A stretch of DNA of 64,000 nt from the NCBI GenBank assembly GCA_013407085.1, contig JACCGJ010001305.1, positions 119,484 to 183,483 of the forward strand, read 5' to 3'. Below are positions 12,291 to 24,200 of this stretch, piece by piece (positions within the stretch are counted from its first letter, which is position 1; each line of letters starts with the position of its first letter). Position numbers and translations under genes: made by a program. Source of the DNA: Atriophallophorus winterbourni (taxonomy: Eukaryota > Platyhelminthes > Trematoda > Plagiorchiida > Microphallidae). The notes beneath the pieces were generated by a model. That model was not told where the DNA came from, ran no database searches, and saw only the letters and a program-made list of their open reading frames with translations.

Positions 12291-13079
12291 CTCTATCATT
12301 CGTCGTACGTCCTAAGTTCTCAGCTGCTCGGGTTTGCTTCTTACTATGTCCCTTATCTTTCCCTTTAGCCTTGGGCCGTTTAACAATCCCGTCTCTTACG
12401 TCTTCTCCCAATTTAGAGCAGTTAGTCCTGAGTGTATAATGCTTAACAGTATTGTAGACATGTAGACTGTGTTGCCAGCGGTACTATGCAGTTTTATTGG
12501 AGATATTGACATAAGGGCATGTTGATAAACATTCGTAGTTATTTTCATGGCTATGTTCTACACTAGTGGGAATAAGGTTTAATCTCATCTATCGAATTCC
12601 CGTTAAAGAATGGAGCGCTCAACAAATACATCACCAGGTCCGCAGAAATTGCATTGAGCACGCCATAAAATACAAAGTCCTAAAATGTTGATCAAATTTA
12701 CTCAAATTGAACCACTTTATTTCTTTAAGAATTTTTCCTGTTATTTGTATAACAATTTTCCAAACAAATTAAAAAAGGCTAAACTGCCCGTTGACATATT
12801 GTCATTCGTGTCTTGTTTTTCTTTCCGTCGTGCCGACTTAGGCTCCAGTCAAAAATGTGGTTAACACAGAGTTCTTGTGGAGGTTGTGGAAATAGGAATC
12901 GATAAAACAGAAAAAAATGATTTTTTCATTCATTGCATTTTTTGCTGATCCGATAACAATAGTTTACATTCTTTGGAATTGAATTGCGACTGGTTGGTTG
13001 TGATGAAACAAAAATGAAATGCCATCGCATATATTTAGTTCAAATGCATATCTTAACAACTTCCGGAAAAGCATCGAAA
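12291..13079. other. Non-coding stretch
   Basis: Nothing recognised. Confidence 0.4.
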
Positions 13080-15585
13080 TTCTTAGTTGCTTCCATTTTT
13101 CAATCTTCCTCTTCTCTTTGCCAGATCCGATCACCCTCTACATACATTTGATCAAAATTTCGTGAGGTGATCGACATGATTCCACTTCATGATCATGTGT
13201 TTGACTTTACTCATAGAAGAGGATCAGAGTTGCCATCCATTTTTGATCTATCTTTACTTCCGAGAAAACAGGAGTTGAGGGTGTTGACTACATTGCGCCC
13301 CTCGGTCGAAATGATCATCTGGTGCTAACCTTTGAGTTTGTTTGCAGTGCTAGACGAGTTTGTGCGTCCGCCAAACAATTCAGAAAGATCGACTACGCGG
13401 GTCTACGTGGATCGCTTGGGCTAGTAAATTGGCAAGAACTTGATCAGCACAACACCGAAACACAATGCAGTGAGCTCACGAAAATACTTCAGTCAAACAT
13501 AGATCATAATTCGCGATTTGTTGATGAACGACGGGCAAGTGACTTCCGATTTAAGCTTCGCAGTCGCACAAAAAATGGCTCAGGAAACGAAACTTTGCTT
13601 GGACTGAACACCGAAAGACCAGAACCGATGTCTCTTGGCAGCAATTTTGTAAAATTCGTAACAAAGTGAATACTCTCGTCAAAGAGGACAAGCAATATTA
13701 CCATCGCTCTCTGTCTTTGAAAATGGAAGAAAAATCTAAACTTCTCTATCGGATTGTCAATGCTCGGTCCAGTGTGAAACCAGGGGTGTTTCCTGTTATT
13801 TCTGAGAATGGATTAACAGTCACAGCAAAGGAAACGGCTGATACTAACGCTCAATTTTATGCAAATGTGTTTAGCCCGATAACGGTTAGGGCGAATGAGA
13901 ACTTACTGACATCGATTGTATCTCAACAACTGAATGATATTGAGATTAATTCAGCGATTATACGCAGACACTTGTGTCGACTGAACCCTAGGAAATCTCC
14001 TGGAGCCGATGGAATAACACCAGCACTACTAAAATCCTGTGACTAGCAGCTGTATGAACCACTATGCCAATTGTTCCAACATTCCCTAACCGAAGGAGTG
14101 GTGCCAACAGAGTGGAAGACAGGGGTAATTTCACCAATTTATAAGGGTAGTAGATCCCGCGAACTACCGTCCCGTCACCCTACTCCCCGTGATATCCAAA
14201 GTGATGGAGCGCATAGTGACGGAAAATATAGTTCATCACTTGGAATCACAAAATATACTATCTGTCGCCCAGCATGGGTTTCGTGAAGCTCGCTCATGCT
14301 TGACAAACTTGCTGACGGTATTAAACGATTGGACCCAAACGGTTGACGCAGGAGACAGTGTGCACGCGTGCTATCTGGATATGTCGAAAGCTTTCGACAG
14401 AGTTGATCACTTCCTGTTGCTACGGAAGCTGAAACAGATTGGTATTGACGGGCGGCTACTCGTATGGTTCGAAAGCTACCTCAATGGGCGCAAGGCAACC
14501 GTTAGAGTTAACGGGGTACAATCACGAGCCATTAATACCTCCAGTGGTGTATCGCAAGGTTCCGTTCACAGACCAGTGCTTTTCTTAGTTTACATCAATG
14601 ATTTACCCGGGACGCTCTCATGCAAGGATGAGAGGATGTTAAACTTTGGATGCGAATAAAATCAACTGCAGACTGCGTAAAACTACAAAGTGATTTAGAT
14701 GCACTATACAAATGGTCAGTTAGAAATAAACTGCCGTTCAATTTTCATAAGTGCAAGTTACTGCAAATCGGTAAGCCCTTTCAGTACGAATATCACTTTG
14801 GGCAGACGATTTTGAGCTGGACTGAATCGGAGAAGGATCTTGGAGTCTGGATATGTGGCAGCCTGAAGAACAGTGTGCATTGTGAGGTCATTTACAAGCG
14901 TGCTTCAAAGTTTCTAGGTATGCTTCGACAGATCTTCAGAACGTTTACGCCTGTAACGTTGCCAAGCATCATGAAGACCTACTTAATTCCCACAAGGGAA
15001 CGTGCATCGCAAGCATGGACTCCGTGGATGAAAAAAGATATATTCTTGCTTGACAGGATATATCATCGTGCAACTAAACTCGTGCGTGGTTTTTGAGACC
15101 TTACATACTAGGAAAGGTTGAAAAAGCTAAAGCTCCCCACTACCCTTCAACGCAGACTTCGAAGTGACGTTATCATTACTTACAAAATATTGAATACTCC
15201 AGATCATCCACTCAAACATTTGCTAAAATACCGTGAATCAGGAATTACACGTAGCCACTCAGCGGCACTACAAATTCCCCATTCCCGTACTAATTGTCGC
15301 CGATATTTCTATTCGGTACGTGTCTGTTTCCTGTGGAATACCCTTCCCGAAGCAATTATCACCTCTCCCTTATCAAAACATTCACTCGAACCTTGGACAC
15401 TTATTTGTTACATAACGATTTGACGATGCCTGTGTATTGACGCAGGGTAAGCATATTACTTGACTACAGTGACATCGTAAAATTGTTTTTTATACCTCTT
15501 ATTGAACGCATATTTACTATGATATGGTAATTGTGAAGCTATGTGCTTTTTGTGACCATAAATTCTTGAATCTTGAATGATATTC
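13080..15585 (+). mobile_element. CR1-type LINE, 5'-truncated and frameshifted
   Basis: Starts inside the ORF2 endonuclease (end of the domain at about 13200-13355, APLGRNDHLVLTFEF). It continues through the linker (13666-14046, ending PRKSPGADGITPALLKSC), the reverse transcriptase (14071-14640) and the C-terminal region (14650-15420). The RT contains LDMSKAFDRVDHFLLLRKL and SQGSVHRPVLFLVYINDLP. About 20-30 codons around the FADD catalytic box are deleted at about 14620-14650. The element ends near 15565-15585 with TTCTTGAATCTTGAAT, the terminal repeat also seen at 18387, 26545 and 34245. Confidence 0.85.
13666..15096 (+). pseudogene. Reverse transcriptase pseudogene of the CR1-type LINE
   Basis: Several frames together give an RT and thumb/C-terminal region. 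They are broken by the stop at 14044, a frameshift between 14071 and 14189, a deletion at the YADD/FADD site, and a stop at 15096. The lost catalytic aspartates mean no activity even if the frame were restored. Confidence 0.8.
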
Positions 15586-15589
15586 TCTG

Positions 15590-16825
15590 CAACATTCATA
15601 TTGTAAAAGTTTGGGTTCACGTCAGCGTAATCGAGGCGTTCACTATTCTATAGTTGACTACGTTGCTTGCACCGTTTTTCTGGATAATCGGTCCAACATT
15701 TATCACGTCAGACTTCCCGCTTTAAGCAACCACTTTTCTATTGCATGGCGGTTCATCCTGAAGTTTCCTTTCCAACGCTAATCATGTTTACTCACGAATC
15801 CTACGAAACAAGAGAACGCCGATTGGGCAAACAAATCAATTTAAACGGGCATTGCACCTAATAACAACAATATACTCAACATGTTTGCACTTGGTGTCAC
15901 CTTAATCTGAATTATCAATTGCTTTCATTCCTACCGATTCAATTCATTAAGTTGGTATCGTTTGACTAACTTAGAAGAATTGTATGTTGTTAGATAGCGA
16001 CTGACGTTGTCCAACGCCTAATGTTTCCACGGATGTTTTCGTAAACACGAATTATTACGGGTTCAAGGTCGTCGGACGTTCCGGTGCAGCCTCCTTTTGT
16101 ATTGTGCCGGAACGGGGTTTTCTACATGCCATTCAAAAGCTCGTGATTAATTCTCATCGCTAATCACACTTCACACTTGCACGCTAACGCGACTGTTCAT
16201 AACTGTATATTTTATTCGCCCGAAAGATTTAAGCTAGCTTAATTGGAAAATGTTTATTCAGCCCTAAAATATGGTTAATATTCACACTAAAGAATCCTTG
16301 CGTGATTAAAATTATCGATTCGAAACGGAGATGAGCGATATTCACAGCTACTTTGTAATAAACTTCGTCTTCCTATTTGATTGACAAATAAATAATGGGC
16401 GTCTTCTAGATCGTTATAACACACTTTAAATTAAATGAGCCATAGATCATTATAAAATATTCTTAGTACAGAATCGAATTCAGATTAAACTGTAATTGAC
16501 AGAAAAATGATATTGACAAACCGTATGATTAATTTTATTCTCTCAAACTAGACACAACTAGGTTAAGAATGGGGATAACGGATTTGTTGGATTTTGAAAA
16601 GCATCAAACGTGATATTTTTACAGTTTAGAAGCTCGTTTAAACAGTGTCATATTTAATTGAACTTATGATATGATGTTGTCATTTGAATACTGACCAAAG
16701 GCTGAGTTGTATTGAGAACACTCGTATTCACATGCAATAGCGTGCATACTATTAGCTCTCAATGACTTTTCGGCCGAATAATTTTGTATAAATAACGAGT
16801 TTACATATCAATGAATTGTTGTGCT
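15590..16825. other. Non-coding stretch with one dispersed repeat piece
   Basis: No gene. The segment at about 15765-15850 (ACGAATC-ACGAAACAAGAGAA, then GCCGATTGGGCAAAC) is similar to 44015-44090, next to the second Penelope-like fragment. It may be internal sequence of that element. Confidence 0.35.
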
Positions 16826-16838
16826 AACATCCCACCCC

Positions 16839-16886
16839 TTACACATCACTACCGGTTTCTGGCTGTTTGCTGTAATCAGGTGGAGA
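16839..16886 (-). ncRNA. Type I hammerhead-like motif, family A, core mutated
   Basis: The minus strand reads CCAC-CTGATTA, a stem-II hairpin CAGC-AAACA-GCC, then A-GAAA, then CC-GGTA-GTGATG. Core position G8 is T, so cleavage should be lost. Confidence 0.6.
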
Positions 16887-17078
16887 CAGTAAGATCAGGT
16901 TCAGTGAGCCTTGAAACAATGGAAAAGCGCTAAACAAAGTTAAACTTGTATGCCTCTGTTATATAGGGTTCTTACAAAGAACACGATGTTCAAATACAGA
17001 ATCACAAAGTGATTCCTAGCCAAGCGCTCTAGGCGAATATAAAAGACCAATGTATTGTGGTGCTCATATCCCCCCCTT

Positions 17079-17124
17079 TCACACCACTACCGGTTTCTGG
17101 CTGTTTGCCGTCATCAGGTGGAGA
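17079..17124 (-). ncRNA. Type I hammerhead ribozyme motif, family A, intact core
   Basis: On the minus strand: stem I strand CTCCAC, core box CTGATGA, stem II GGC-AAACA-GCC, core GAA, minimal stem III ACC/GGT, the unpaired A of the GTA cleavage triplet, then stem I return strand GTGG (pairs with CCAC). All invariant core bases are present. The base pair closing stem II is C against A, which is unusual and could reduce activity. The near-absent stem III loop matches schistosome and retrozyme hammerheads, which work best as dimers. Confidence 0.7.
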
Positions 17125-18129
17125 GAGTAACATTAGGTTAGGTGAGCCTTGAAACAGTGGAAAAGCGGTAAAGTTTAAATATCGTTGTCGAAGTTGTTAT
17201 TGTATAATTGTGGCATAGATTACAAAAGTTGACCAACTATTATATAAAATTGTCATATTTACATTCGTTTAACCACAGTCAGACATCCCCACTGAAACAA
17301 CACACGGATAGATTTGATGGTACACACATCAAATTTTTCATACCCATCGAAACTTATAACAAAATGGATGCGGGAAACATCACAAAACCGGTCGTGGGTT
17401 GTACTAAGCAAACGTCTTCGAATAGGGATAATCATGACAAATTTATATTTTTTGTGGCGGAAAAATAACTGCCCTGAAACCCCAAGGTAAAGCGTCTAAG
17501 ATTAGCAAATACTTTTTCGACGAGAAACGAAAGAAATATTTCCTTTTAGCTCGGGTATTTGCATCATTGTCCAGAATATGCATTCTACGCGATAAATGTG
17601 TCTCGGTAATACAACTGTGTAACTCCCCCCAGGTCGTTAGTCTACATTTCACTCGCCTAATCGAAACTGACAACATTTTCTCCAAGTCGATTTGGCTTCA
17701 CGATCGATTATTAACAGACTGAACCAATGAGATCGGCGCAGTCGTAAACACGCATGTGGGGCAACATAAAAAGTGCGTTTGAACTAATCATTTTTAAACT
17801 AATCAAGTAAAGTGCTTGTTGTGTAAACAACAGTTAAGGGTAAATTAACAACTTTTGACATTTTGTACGTTGGCCCTACAGCAAAGCACAGGGATACATA
17901 GCTGAATATTAAAAACACCAACTTAACATGTTATTTTGATTAGGCAACGCGCTGAATGTTGAAGAAGTATCATACGATGAATATAAAGGATAAATTACAA
18001 TAGCTGTTAGACAAAATTTGAATCGGTTTAACGCTCTTGATAATAATTTTCTTGAGTTCACATCTCGCCAACAATCAACGGCCAACTAACTACAACAACA
18101 TTAAAACATGCATAACAAAACACATATTA

Positions 18130-18376
18130 AACAAAGTTATACGTGAATGCCACTGCTACATAGGGCTCGTACAACGAACCACGATGTTGAAACACAGAAT
18201 CACAAAGTGATTCTTGGTCAAGCATTCAAGGCGCATATGGATGACCAAAGTAATGGGTTGTTTGCATCCCCCGCACTTCAAACCACTACCGGTTTCTGGC
18301 TGTTTGCCGTCATCAGGTGGAGACAGTAAGATTAGGTTTAGTTAGCGTTGAAACAGTGGATAAGTCGTAAACAAAC
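18130..18376 (-). repeat. Hammerhead repeat, family A, monomer
   Basis: A complete unit. It has the hairpin at 18164-18180 (GGCTCGT-ACA-ACGAACC), the hairpin GAATCAC-AAA-GTGATTC near 18198-18214, and the hammerhead half at 18277-18323. Confidence 0.75.
18277..18323 (-). ncRNA. Type I hammerhead ribozyme motif, family A, intact core
   Basis: The minus strand has TCTCCAC, CTGATGA, GGC-AAACA-GCC, GAAA, CCGGTA, then GTGG. All invariant core nucleotides are present and stem I has at least four pairs. The same C/A mismatch closes stem II. Confidence 0.7.
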
Positions 18377-18386
18377 ACATTTTACT

Positions 18387-18520
18387 TCACGTTCAAGATT
18401 CAAGATTCAAGATTTATGGTGAAAAAAGAAAATAGCTGTAAAATACTATAAGATTTATGCGTGAATGTTAAACAAATCGTTAATTTAATGTTGGCGTCTG
18501 TGTTTCAAAGGCGGAGCAAA
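18387..18520 (-). mobile_element. CR1-type LINE 3' tail fragment
   Basis: Minus-strand copy of the 3' UTR end seen at 15480-15585. It ends in three CTTGAAT-type units (18387-18413) preceded by CCATAAAT and a short AT-rich UTR. Confidence 0.55.
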
Positions 18521-19526
18521 CCTAATTGCAATTGTGACATGGAGAGAGTAAATTTCGATCGGAAATATATGTTCGGGTAATTTGTTTTTCCAAGTATGTG
18601 CGAGCATGAAGGAATCACAGTGGGATTTCAGTAAACTGGGACAAACACAGTATTACACAACATTAAAGATCGTAACATTTGTTTGAAGACCAATTATTTT
18701 GACGAGCAAACAATTTCTGGTGGTAAGCTGTTTCACAATATGAATACACGGACTGCGTAAAAGATGCAGCGACAATTTTGTCGGGAATGTAGTTTTTGAA
18801 GGGTCAGATTGTGGCTGTGGTTCGGGAGATTGGAACCCATTGCAGGAAACTTCGAAAAGAACATTTTCGGTGGTAAATCTGAAAAAAAATAATTCCTACA
18901 TCCCTCCGATCGAGAATATATAAAAAATACGAAATGATACCTACAGGCCAGCTCCTCTCAGGGTGGAATTAAATAATTATTTAAATTCGGTATCGAAATA
19001 TTTTGAGGCATGCTTTGATTTTATGAGAGATGACGTAGAAAAGATCATTTAAGTGTAAAAAATCGCCGTGATCTTTGAACAGCATCGTGCAAAGATGGTC
19101 ACAGATAAAGGTGTGATTGATCTGTTTAATGGATGAATCTTTTCAAAACTCGGAACGTGTTTGATCGAATGTATTCAAGCATGAAAGAATACTAAATCAA
19201 TATTCGTTACAATCAGCTGATCCAAATTAAAGGATGCACTGTAAAGCACTCGGAAATCACAACTACTACGTAGCATACACATGGAGCAGCATGTTCATGC
19301 TGAAAACTTACCACAACCCAATGCTTATAAGGGTTATAGATTAAAAGAAAGTTCTTTCATTCAATCTTCCCGAGAATTATACAGATTTCGAAACTCGAAA
19401 GCAATTCTAAGATAATAGAATGAGAATTTAGAGTACTAAACTAACATTAAAGTGAGAAAATAACATTAGTGCTTTTAATAGTGTAAGGAAACCAAATGAA
19501 AACTTATCTAACGCACCAAACATTTA
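18521..19526. other. Non-coding stretch
   Basis: Nothing recognised. Confidence 0.4.
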
Positions 19527-19539
19527 ATGCCATTTGTTT

Positions 19540-19720
19540 GCTTAAATCTCTTGCACTACATCTACCACAGATTTCAGGTTGCTTGCCCTCGTCAGGTTAA
19601 GGAAGTAAGCTTGGGTTCAGTGAGCGATGATGAGTGCAAACAGCACGAAACCGATCGTGGGGTGTGTGTGACGGAAAAGCATGCAAATGAATATTTTGTT
19701 CAAAGTAACTCCAGTTATGT
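19540..19720 (+). repeat. Composite hammerhead repeat, family A remnant joined to variant B
   Basis: The left part (19565-19625) is a decayed family A half in the orientation whose ribozyme is on the minus strand. It runs on into a variant B hammerhead on the plus strand at 19618-19668. The flank ATGCAAAT-AATATTTTGTTC after it is shared with the variant B copies at 5.7 and 35.2 kb. Confidence 0.55.
19618..19668 (+). ncRNA. Hammerhead-like motif, variant B
   Basis: Has a perfect stem II (GTGC-AAACA-GCAC) followed by GAAACC, then GATC and GTGGGG. The first core base is A instead of C (ATGATGA) and stem III is damaged (GAT for GGT), so activity is unlikely. It gives the best view of the variant B stem II. 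Confidence 0.55.
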
Positions 19721-20574
19721 GATTCAACGCTTACAGAGTTACCAATGTTTTGTTTTTGCACCAATTTGAATTCTACAAACAAAACTGTGTCGAGTGTCCT
19801 TGATACTGAGGTGTATGCATACATTGCATGATTTGACCTTCCGATCCACCTAGAATGCCGAACTTATTATTCCTCATTCTCCATAATTCTTTCTTAATCT
19901 TAAAATTGAGCGAAAAATCCTACTTGCAGACATTTGTTACATCTCTTTTATAACACACAACTGCTCGCTCACCAGTTTAAATTCTCTCAACAGCATAGCA
20001 GATTAAACCGCTGATCACACGGTGCACCCGGGGAACAATTTAACTCCTCACTGGATATAACTCTGATACAGTTGACAATTTAAAAAAATCACTTGATGCC
20101 CGAAATGACAAGTATGTTTTTGCGTTTGATAATTCTTAACAATAGTTTGATCATTTTTACCATGCGAAACAATGTACTTTGGGTGGGTCTTGTAATACAT
20201 AACTCTTCGGGCGCATATAATCAGTGGATAAACCTATGAATGAATAATGCACACTGTTTGAGCGAACCACTCCACCACGTTTTCAATATTATAAGCTGAT
20301 AAATACGAAGTCGACATACCCTACTTTGATTTTAATTTCTTTGGCGCTCTGTAGGTGTAATTATGATTCGCATGGCCATCTTTTTTGTACTATATACATC
20401 TTTAATTTGTTTAGTTGAGAAATGAGATCCCGTAGACTGTTAGAGATGCATAAATGACGGTTGGGCCGAAATCGGCTCCGGCATTCAAAAGCCGTGGATA
20501 ATAGTAATTTTCACGGTGTATGATGGAATACAGATTGTCATTGAGAAAAACAAACTGGCAACTTATTTACCACT

Positions 20575-20690
20575 TATACACTGTTTCAAGGCTCACTGAA
20601 CCTAATCTTACTGTCTCCACCTGACTACGGCAAACAGCCAGAAACCGGTAGTGTTGTGTAAGTTCAGGGGATGTTAGCAACACAAAACTT
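20575..20690 (+). repeat. Hammerhead repeat fragment, family A
   Basis: Plus-strand ribozyme half at 20615-20662: TCTCCAC, CTGACTA (two core changes), CGGCAAACAGCCA, GAAACCGGTA, GTG. The flank GTTTCAAGGCTCACTGAACC is the usual upstream sequence. The core is broken. Confidence 0.7.
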
Positions 20691-20819
20691 ACAACAGCTT
20701 CTTATAATTCTCCATATTGTATCCCGATTACCGACAAATTTGTCATCTATAAAACAGGTCGAACGATTCTCCTTTCTCGGTGATGTAAAAATGATTATAT
20801 GACAATGCATGCGTAATGG

Positions 20820-21260
20820 ATGCTAGTCTACTGAGCATTATTTCCTCAGTCCGGGAGGGCTACCTATTCTGGTTGGTTCATGTACAGAATCACAAATGGT
20901 CGCATTTTACGAGTTTTAAATTTTGGAGAGTTGAAATCAGAAGTCCACCGTTTGACAGACCACACTTGCGATAAGAATACGTTTGCAAAAGAGATATGAA
21001 ATCATTTTACATCGACCCCACACGTTTGAAAGAACTTGCTATTCAATGTTCACTTTAGAAGCACCGTGCAAATCGTTATCTCCAAGATGTGGAAGAGTAG
21101 GTATTGCTTCCGGCTGTTGCACTTAGATCACGCCGATAGGGAGAAAATGCCGTTGACCGCTCATCCCAGCCTGTTTGGGGAAGTTTGTTACCAGTTTAGA
21201 GATTTTTCGTTTCGAATCTCCACTTGAGGTTGAGTAATTTTTTAGAAAATTTGCTTAACC
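20820..21260 (+). mobile_element. LINE C-terminal remnant
   Basis: Interrupted frames give YLFWLVHVQN, a block like KRDMKSFYIDPTR-KELA and a C-terminal zinc-knuckle-like piece. They align with the better copy at 38330-39310 (IENGRIPKDLLYGEL, KRDMKALV, ASWEELALDRS). It is strongly degenerate. Confidence 0.5.
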
Positions 21261-24200
21261 CTAAATGGGTATCGATGATCGACTACCACCCAATCCACTG
21301 TTAGAATTATCATCTTCAACCCACGTTAATAAACACCGTCACAATTATGGTCAGCGAGCATGCGCTAAAAAATCTTTCAGCCTGCATCTGTAGAACTTTG
21401 GCAGAAGGGAAACGCAGGAAGTAAGTGCAACAGCTAATTGTTGATTGATGCCAATTTCCCCAAATAATTTTGTCTTCAAATACTTGATAAACATAACAAA
21501 ATACGGACAAAATGATTTGAAGGGTCAATATTCTAAATATATATTATAAAACTGTAGAAAGATGAACCCTATTTAAAAAATGAATGACAGCAATAATGAA
21601 TGACTGCAATAATTGAATAATTGTGAGAAAAAATATATTAAACCACAAAAACATCATAATCAGAGAGTTATAATTTCCGATAAAACGGTCAGATCAAACC
21701 AACAATTGTTCGTATGGTATGCTGCTTCTTAGATGATCATAGATTTAACACTTATTTTTACAATAAAGCAAAATTTCGTTAAAAATAAGTGTTGCGTTCA
21801 TGATAGAGAAAAAAATTTCAAAAATATTACATATGACAATGTAGAATGCAAAATCTTCATTAAAAATGATCAGAAATTTCAGATCCCATTAATTTTCAAC
21901 TAAATTCTATACACGAGAAGATCAACAATGTTTAGCAAAAATACAATGGAGATAAAAACGATCTCAATTGGACATTTTGCAGAGAGTTTTCAAAGCAAAT
22001 GGAAAAATGATCGCCGATATAGTGGCTTTCTAGATGATAATATAATATTTTTCGGTCTGAAGTAGGTGGAATATATCTGAGAGAATAGTATTATTCACTC
22101 GATTGCAAGAAGAAAAGTGTTGTTTCTAAAGAATTTCCACAATGCATTCATGCGAGATGGAACTCTTGTTAGAAAGAAGTTTTTGAATAAACGTCCTATT
22201 ATTGAAGTATTTTGAAAGGAATTTAAGAAAAAAATTGCAGGATATTTTAATGCGGGAAATCAGTTTTCGCCGAAACTTAAGGGAGTGTAGACGAAAGAAG
22301 AGAGAGAAACGAAAGAAAGCCACTGTACCTCAGTGATTTTAGAGTTATGAGGAGTCCAGATTAAATTACTAAAAATAGTAACGACTGCTTAACAAGCTTC
22401 TATTTACGAAGTGATTTAGATACAATTCTTGATATCTGGATATCCGAAGCGTATCAAGCAGACAAAAGATGATTTGGTAGACAGCGTTAACTTGTAGACG
22501 GTATTTTAAACTGTCATAAATCCAGATCTAACGCTACATTTCTTTAGTTATGTAATTCAAAAGTTAGTCTTCATGTTTGTACGGGTATGAATAACCGTGG
22601 TCGCTACCGATGTTTATCCTGTTGTAAATTGAATTGTAGTTTGTTTTCGGATGTCCAGTAATGTAATGAAATTAAGTCATTGAGCAGCTGAAATCAATCA
22701 TTTGATTCAGCTTCATTGTTGTATACCATAAGCGAACAAACCATCTCATCATCATGCATCTACGTGGAAATCCGCTATTGATATCTATTTGCTTAAAACA
22801 ACGATCCATGCGAAATCTTATATTTTGGTCTCAAAGTTTTGTTTTGCATTCTTACGTGGAGATTTTTTCAACCAATATTGTATCTCTATAGCTTGCCAAC
22901 AGTACATACGAAGAGAATAGCTGTTTAAAAGAGAGGATAAATGAATTTATGGTTAAAAAACGATCCATTGTAACCTCACAGAATTACGGCGTGATTAAAA
23001 TGAGAATATGAATAAGTGTAAAGAATTAATTTTTAAAACAAATGGAGAAAGAAACTCATCTTTTTGAACTATTTTATGGCTATAAAAATAAAAGTGCGTG
23101 ACTCTTTGAATTCAACGCATTGAAATCTATCACGAAAATATGCAAATGTACCTTTGATGTTGCTGTATTGTATATCTTGTTTTTTACGCAATTTATGCTT
23201 GAACTACAGAACTAGATCCAGGTAGTAAAGAAACCGAAAGTTGATCGCGAAAGATCTAGCATCGAGTTCATGCAAAATAATTCTCACTGAACGTACAACA
23301 GCGTCAGTCGCAGAGATATGCATCTGGCAGGCAAATTGGCCGCCACACTTTCTAAGGATAACTTTGCAGTAGATGAATAACTATGTTTTCTTTATTATTT
23401 TTAACATTTGGAACGGGCGTTATCTGCAAGCATTTCTACATTGGGAGGAATGTCAAGTGATTTCCAACACTCGGTATTCATTTCGGTTAAGGAACGACGG
23501 TTAATCGATCGGGCAGATCGATCGAACAATTCACGTCGAAGAGCTTATTAGTACAATTGGTCTGACCCCGGCCAGATATCTTGCGCTTATTTAAATTAAT
23601 ATGAGGTCACATCAAAAACGTGTTAGATGCCTCTATCAGAAACCTCTGAAAAGTAGTTGAAGAGATCATTAATCATAAAGCTTCAATATCAGCTGATATG
23701 AAAACATGCTTAAGGCTTTTCGTTATTTAGAACAGTATATTGTATCAATCATAATTTTTCATTAGTTTTCTGCATCAACGGGATCAGTGCCGCCAATAGA
23801 TGCTTTAACTGCCGCAACAGTAAGCACAGCATGCTACGAAGAATTAACCTATTTTAGCCTCACATTAAGTTTAAAAATTTACGGTATTACTTGGAAATGG
23901 TATCATACAGACAATACACAAAAATGATTAAAGATTGATATAATTATAGTGTTTTGTATACGGTCGATTGACTTTTAGTTCGTAAACCTTCAATATTCCA
24001 TCAGATCTGATTGTGAAATGGACGTCGTAAATATTGTATAGTATATTGATGATGAACTCACTTTGATTTTTTCGATTTGAATCAGATAATACGCAACTAT
24101 CAAAGGCTAGGATCTGGAAATATGACAGTGTAATTTAAAAATTGATGAAATCAAAATCGAACAATAACGAATCAAGTGGCATGCTTTATAAGCTTTATAG

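Larger units (their letters stand above)
16826..17175 (-). repeat. Tandem dimer of the 238-bp hammerhead repeat (family A)
   Basis: Two head-to-tail ribozyme halves with one complete spacer between them. The predicted cleavage bonds on the minus strand are at 16849/16850 and 17087/17088, exactly 238 bp apart. The intervening unit carries two 17-nt perfect or near-perfect hairpins (16967-16983 and 16999-17015). This layout would release a 238-nt RNA if both ribozymes cut. The upstream ribozyme on the minus strand (17079-17124) has an intact core. The other has CTGATTA. Confidence 0.75.
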
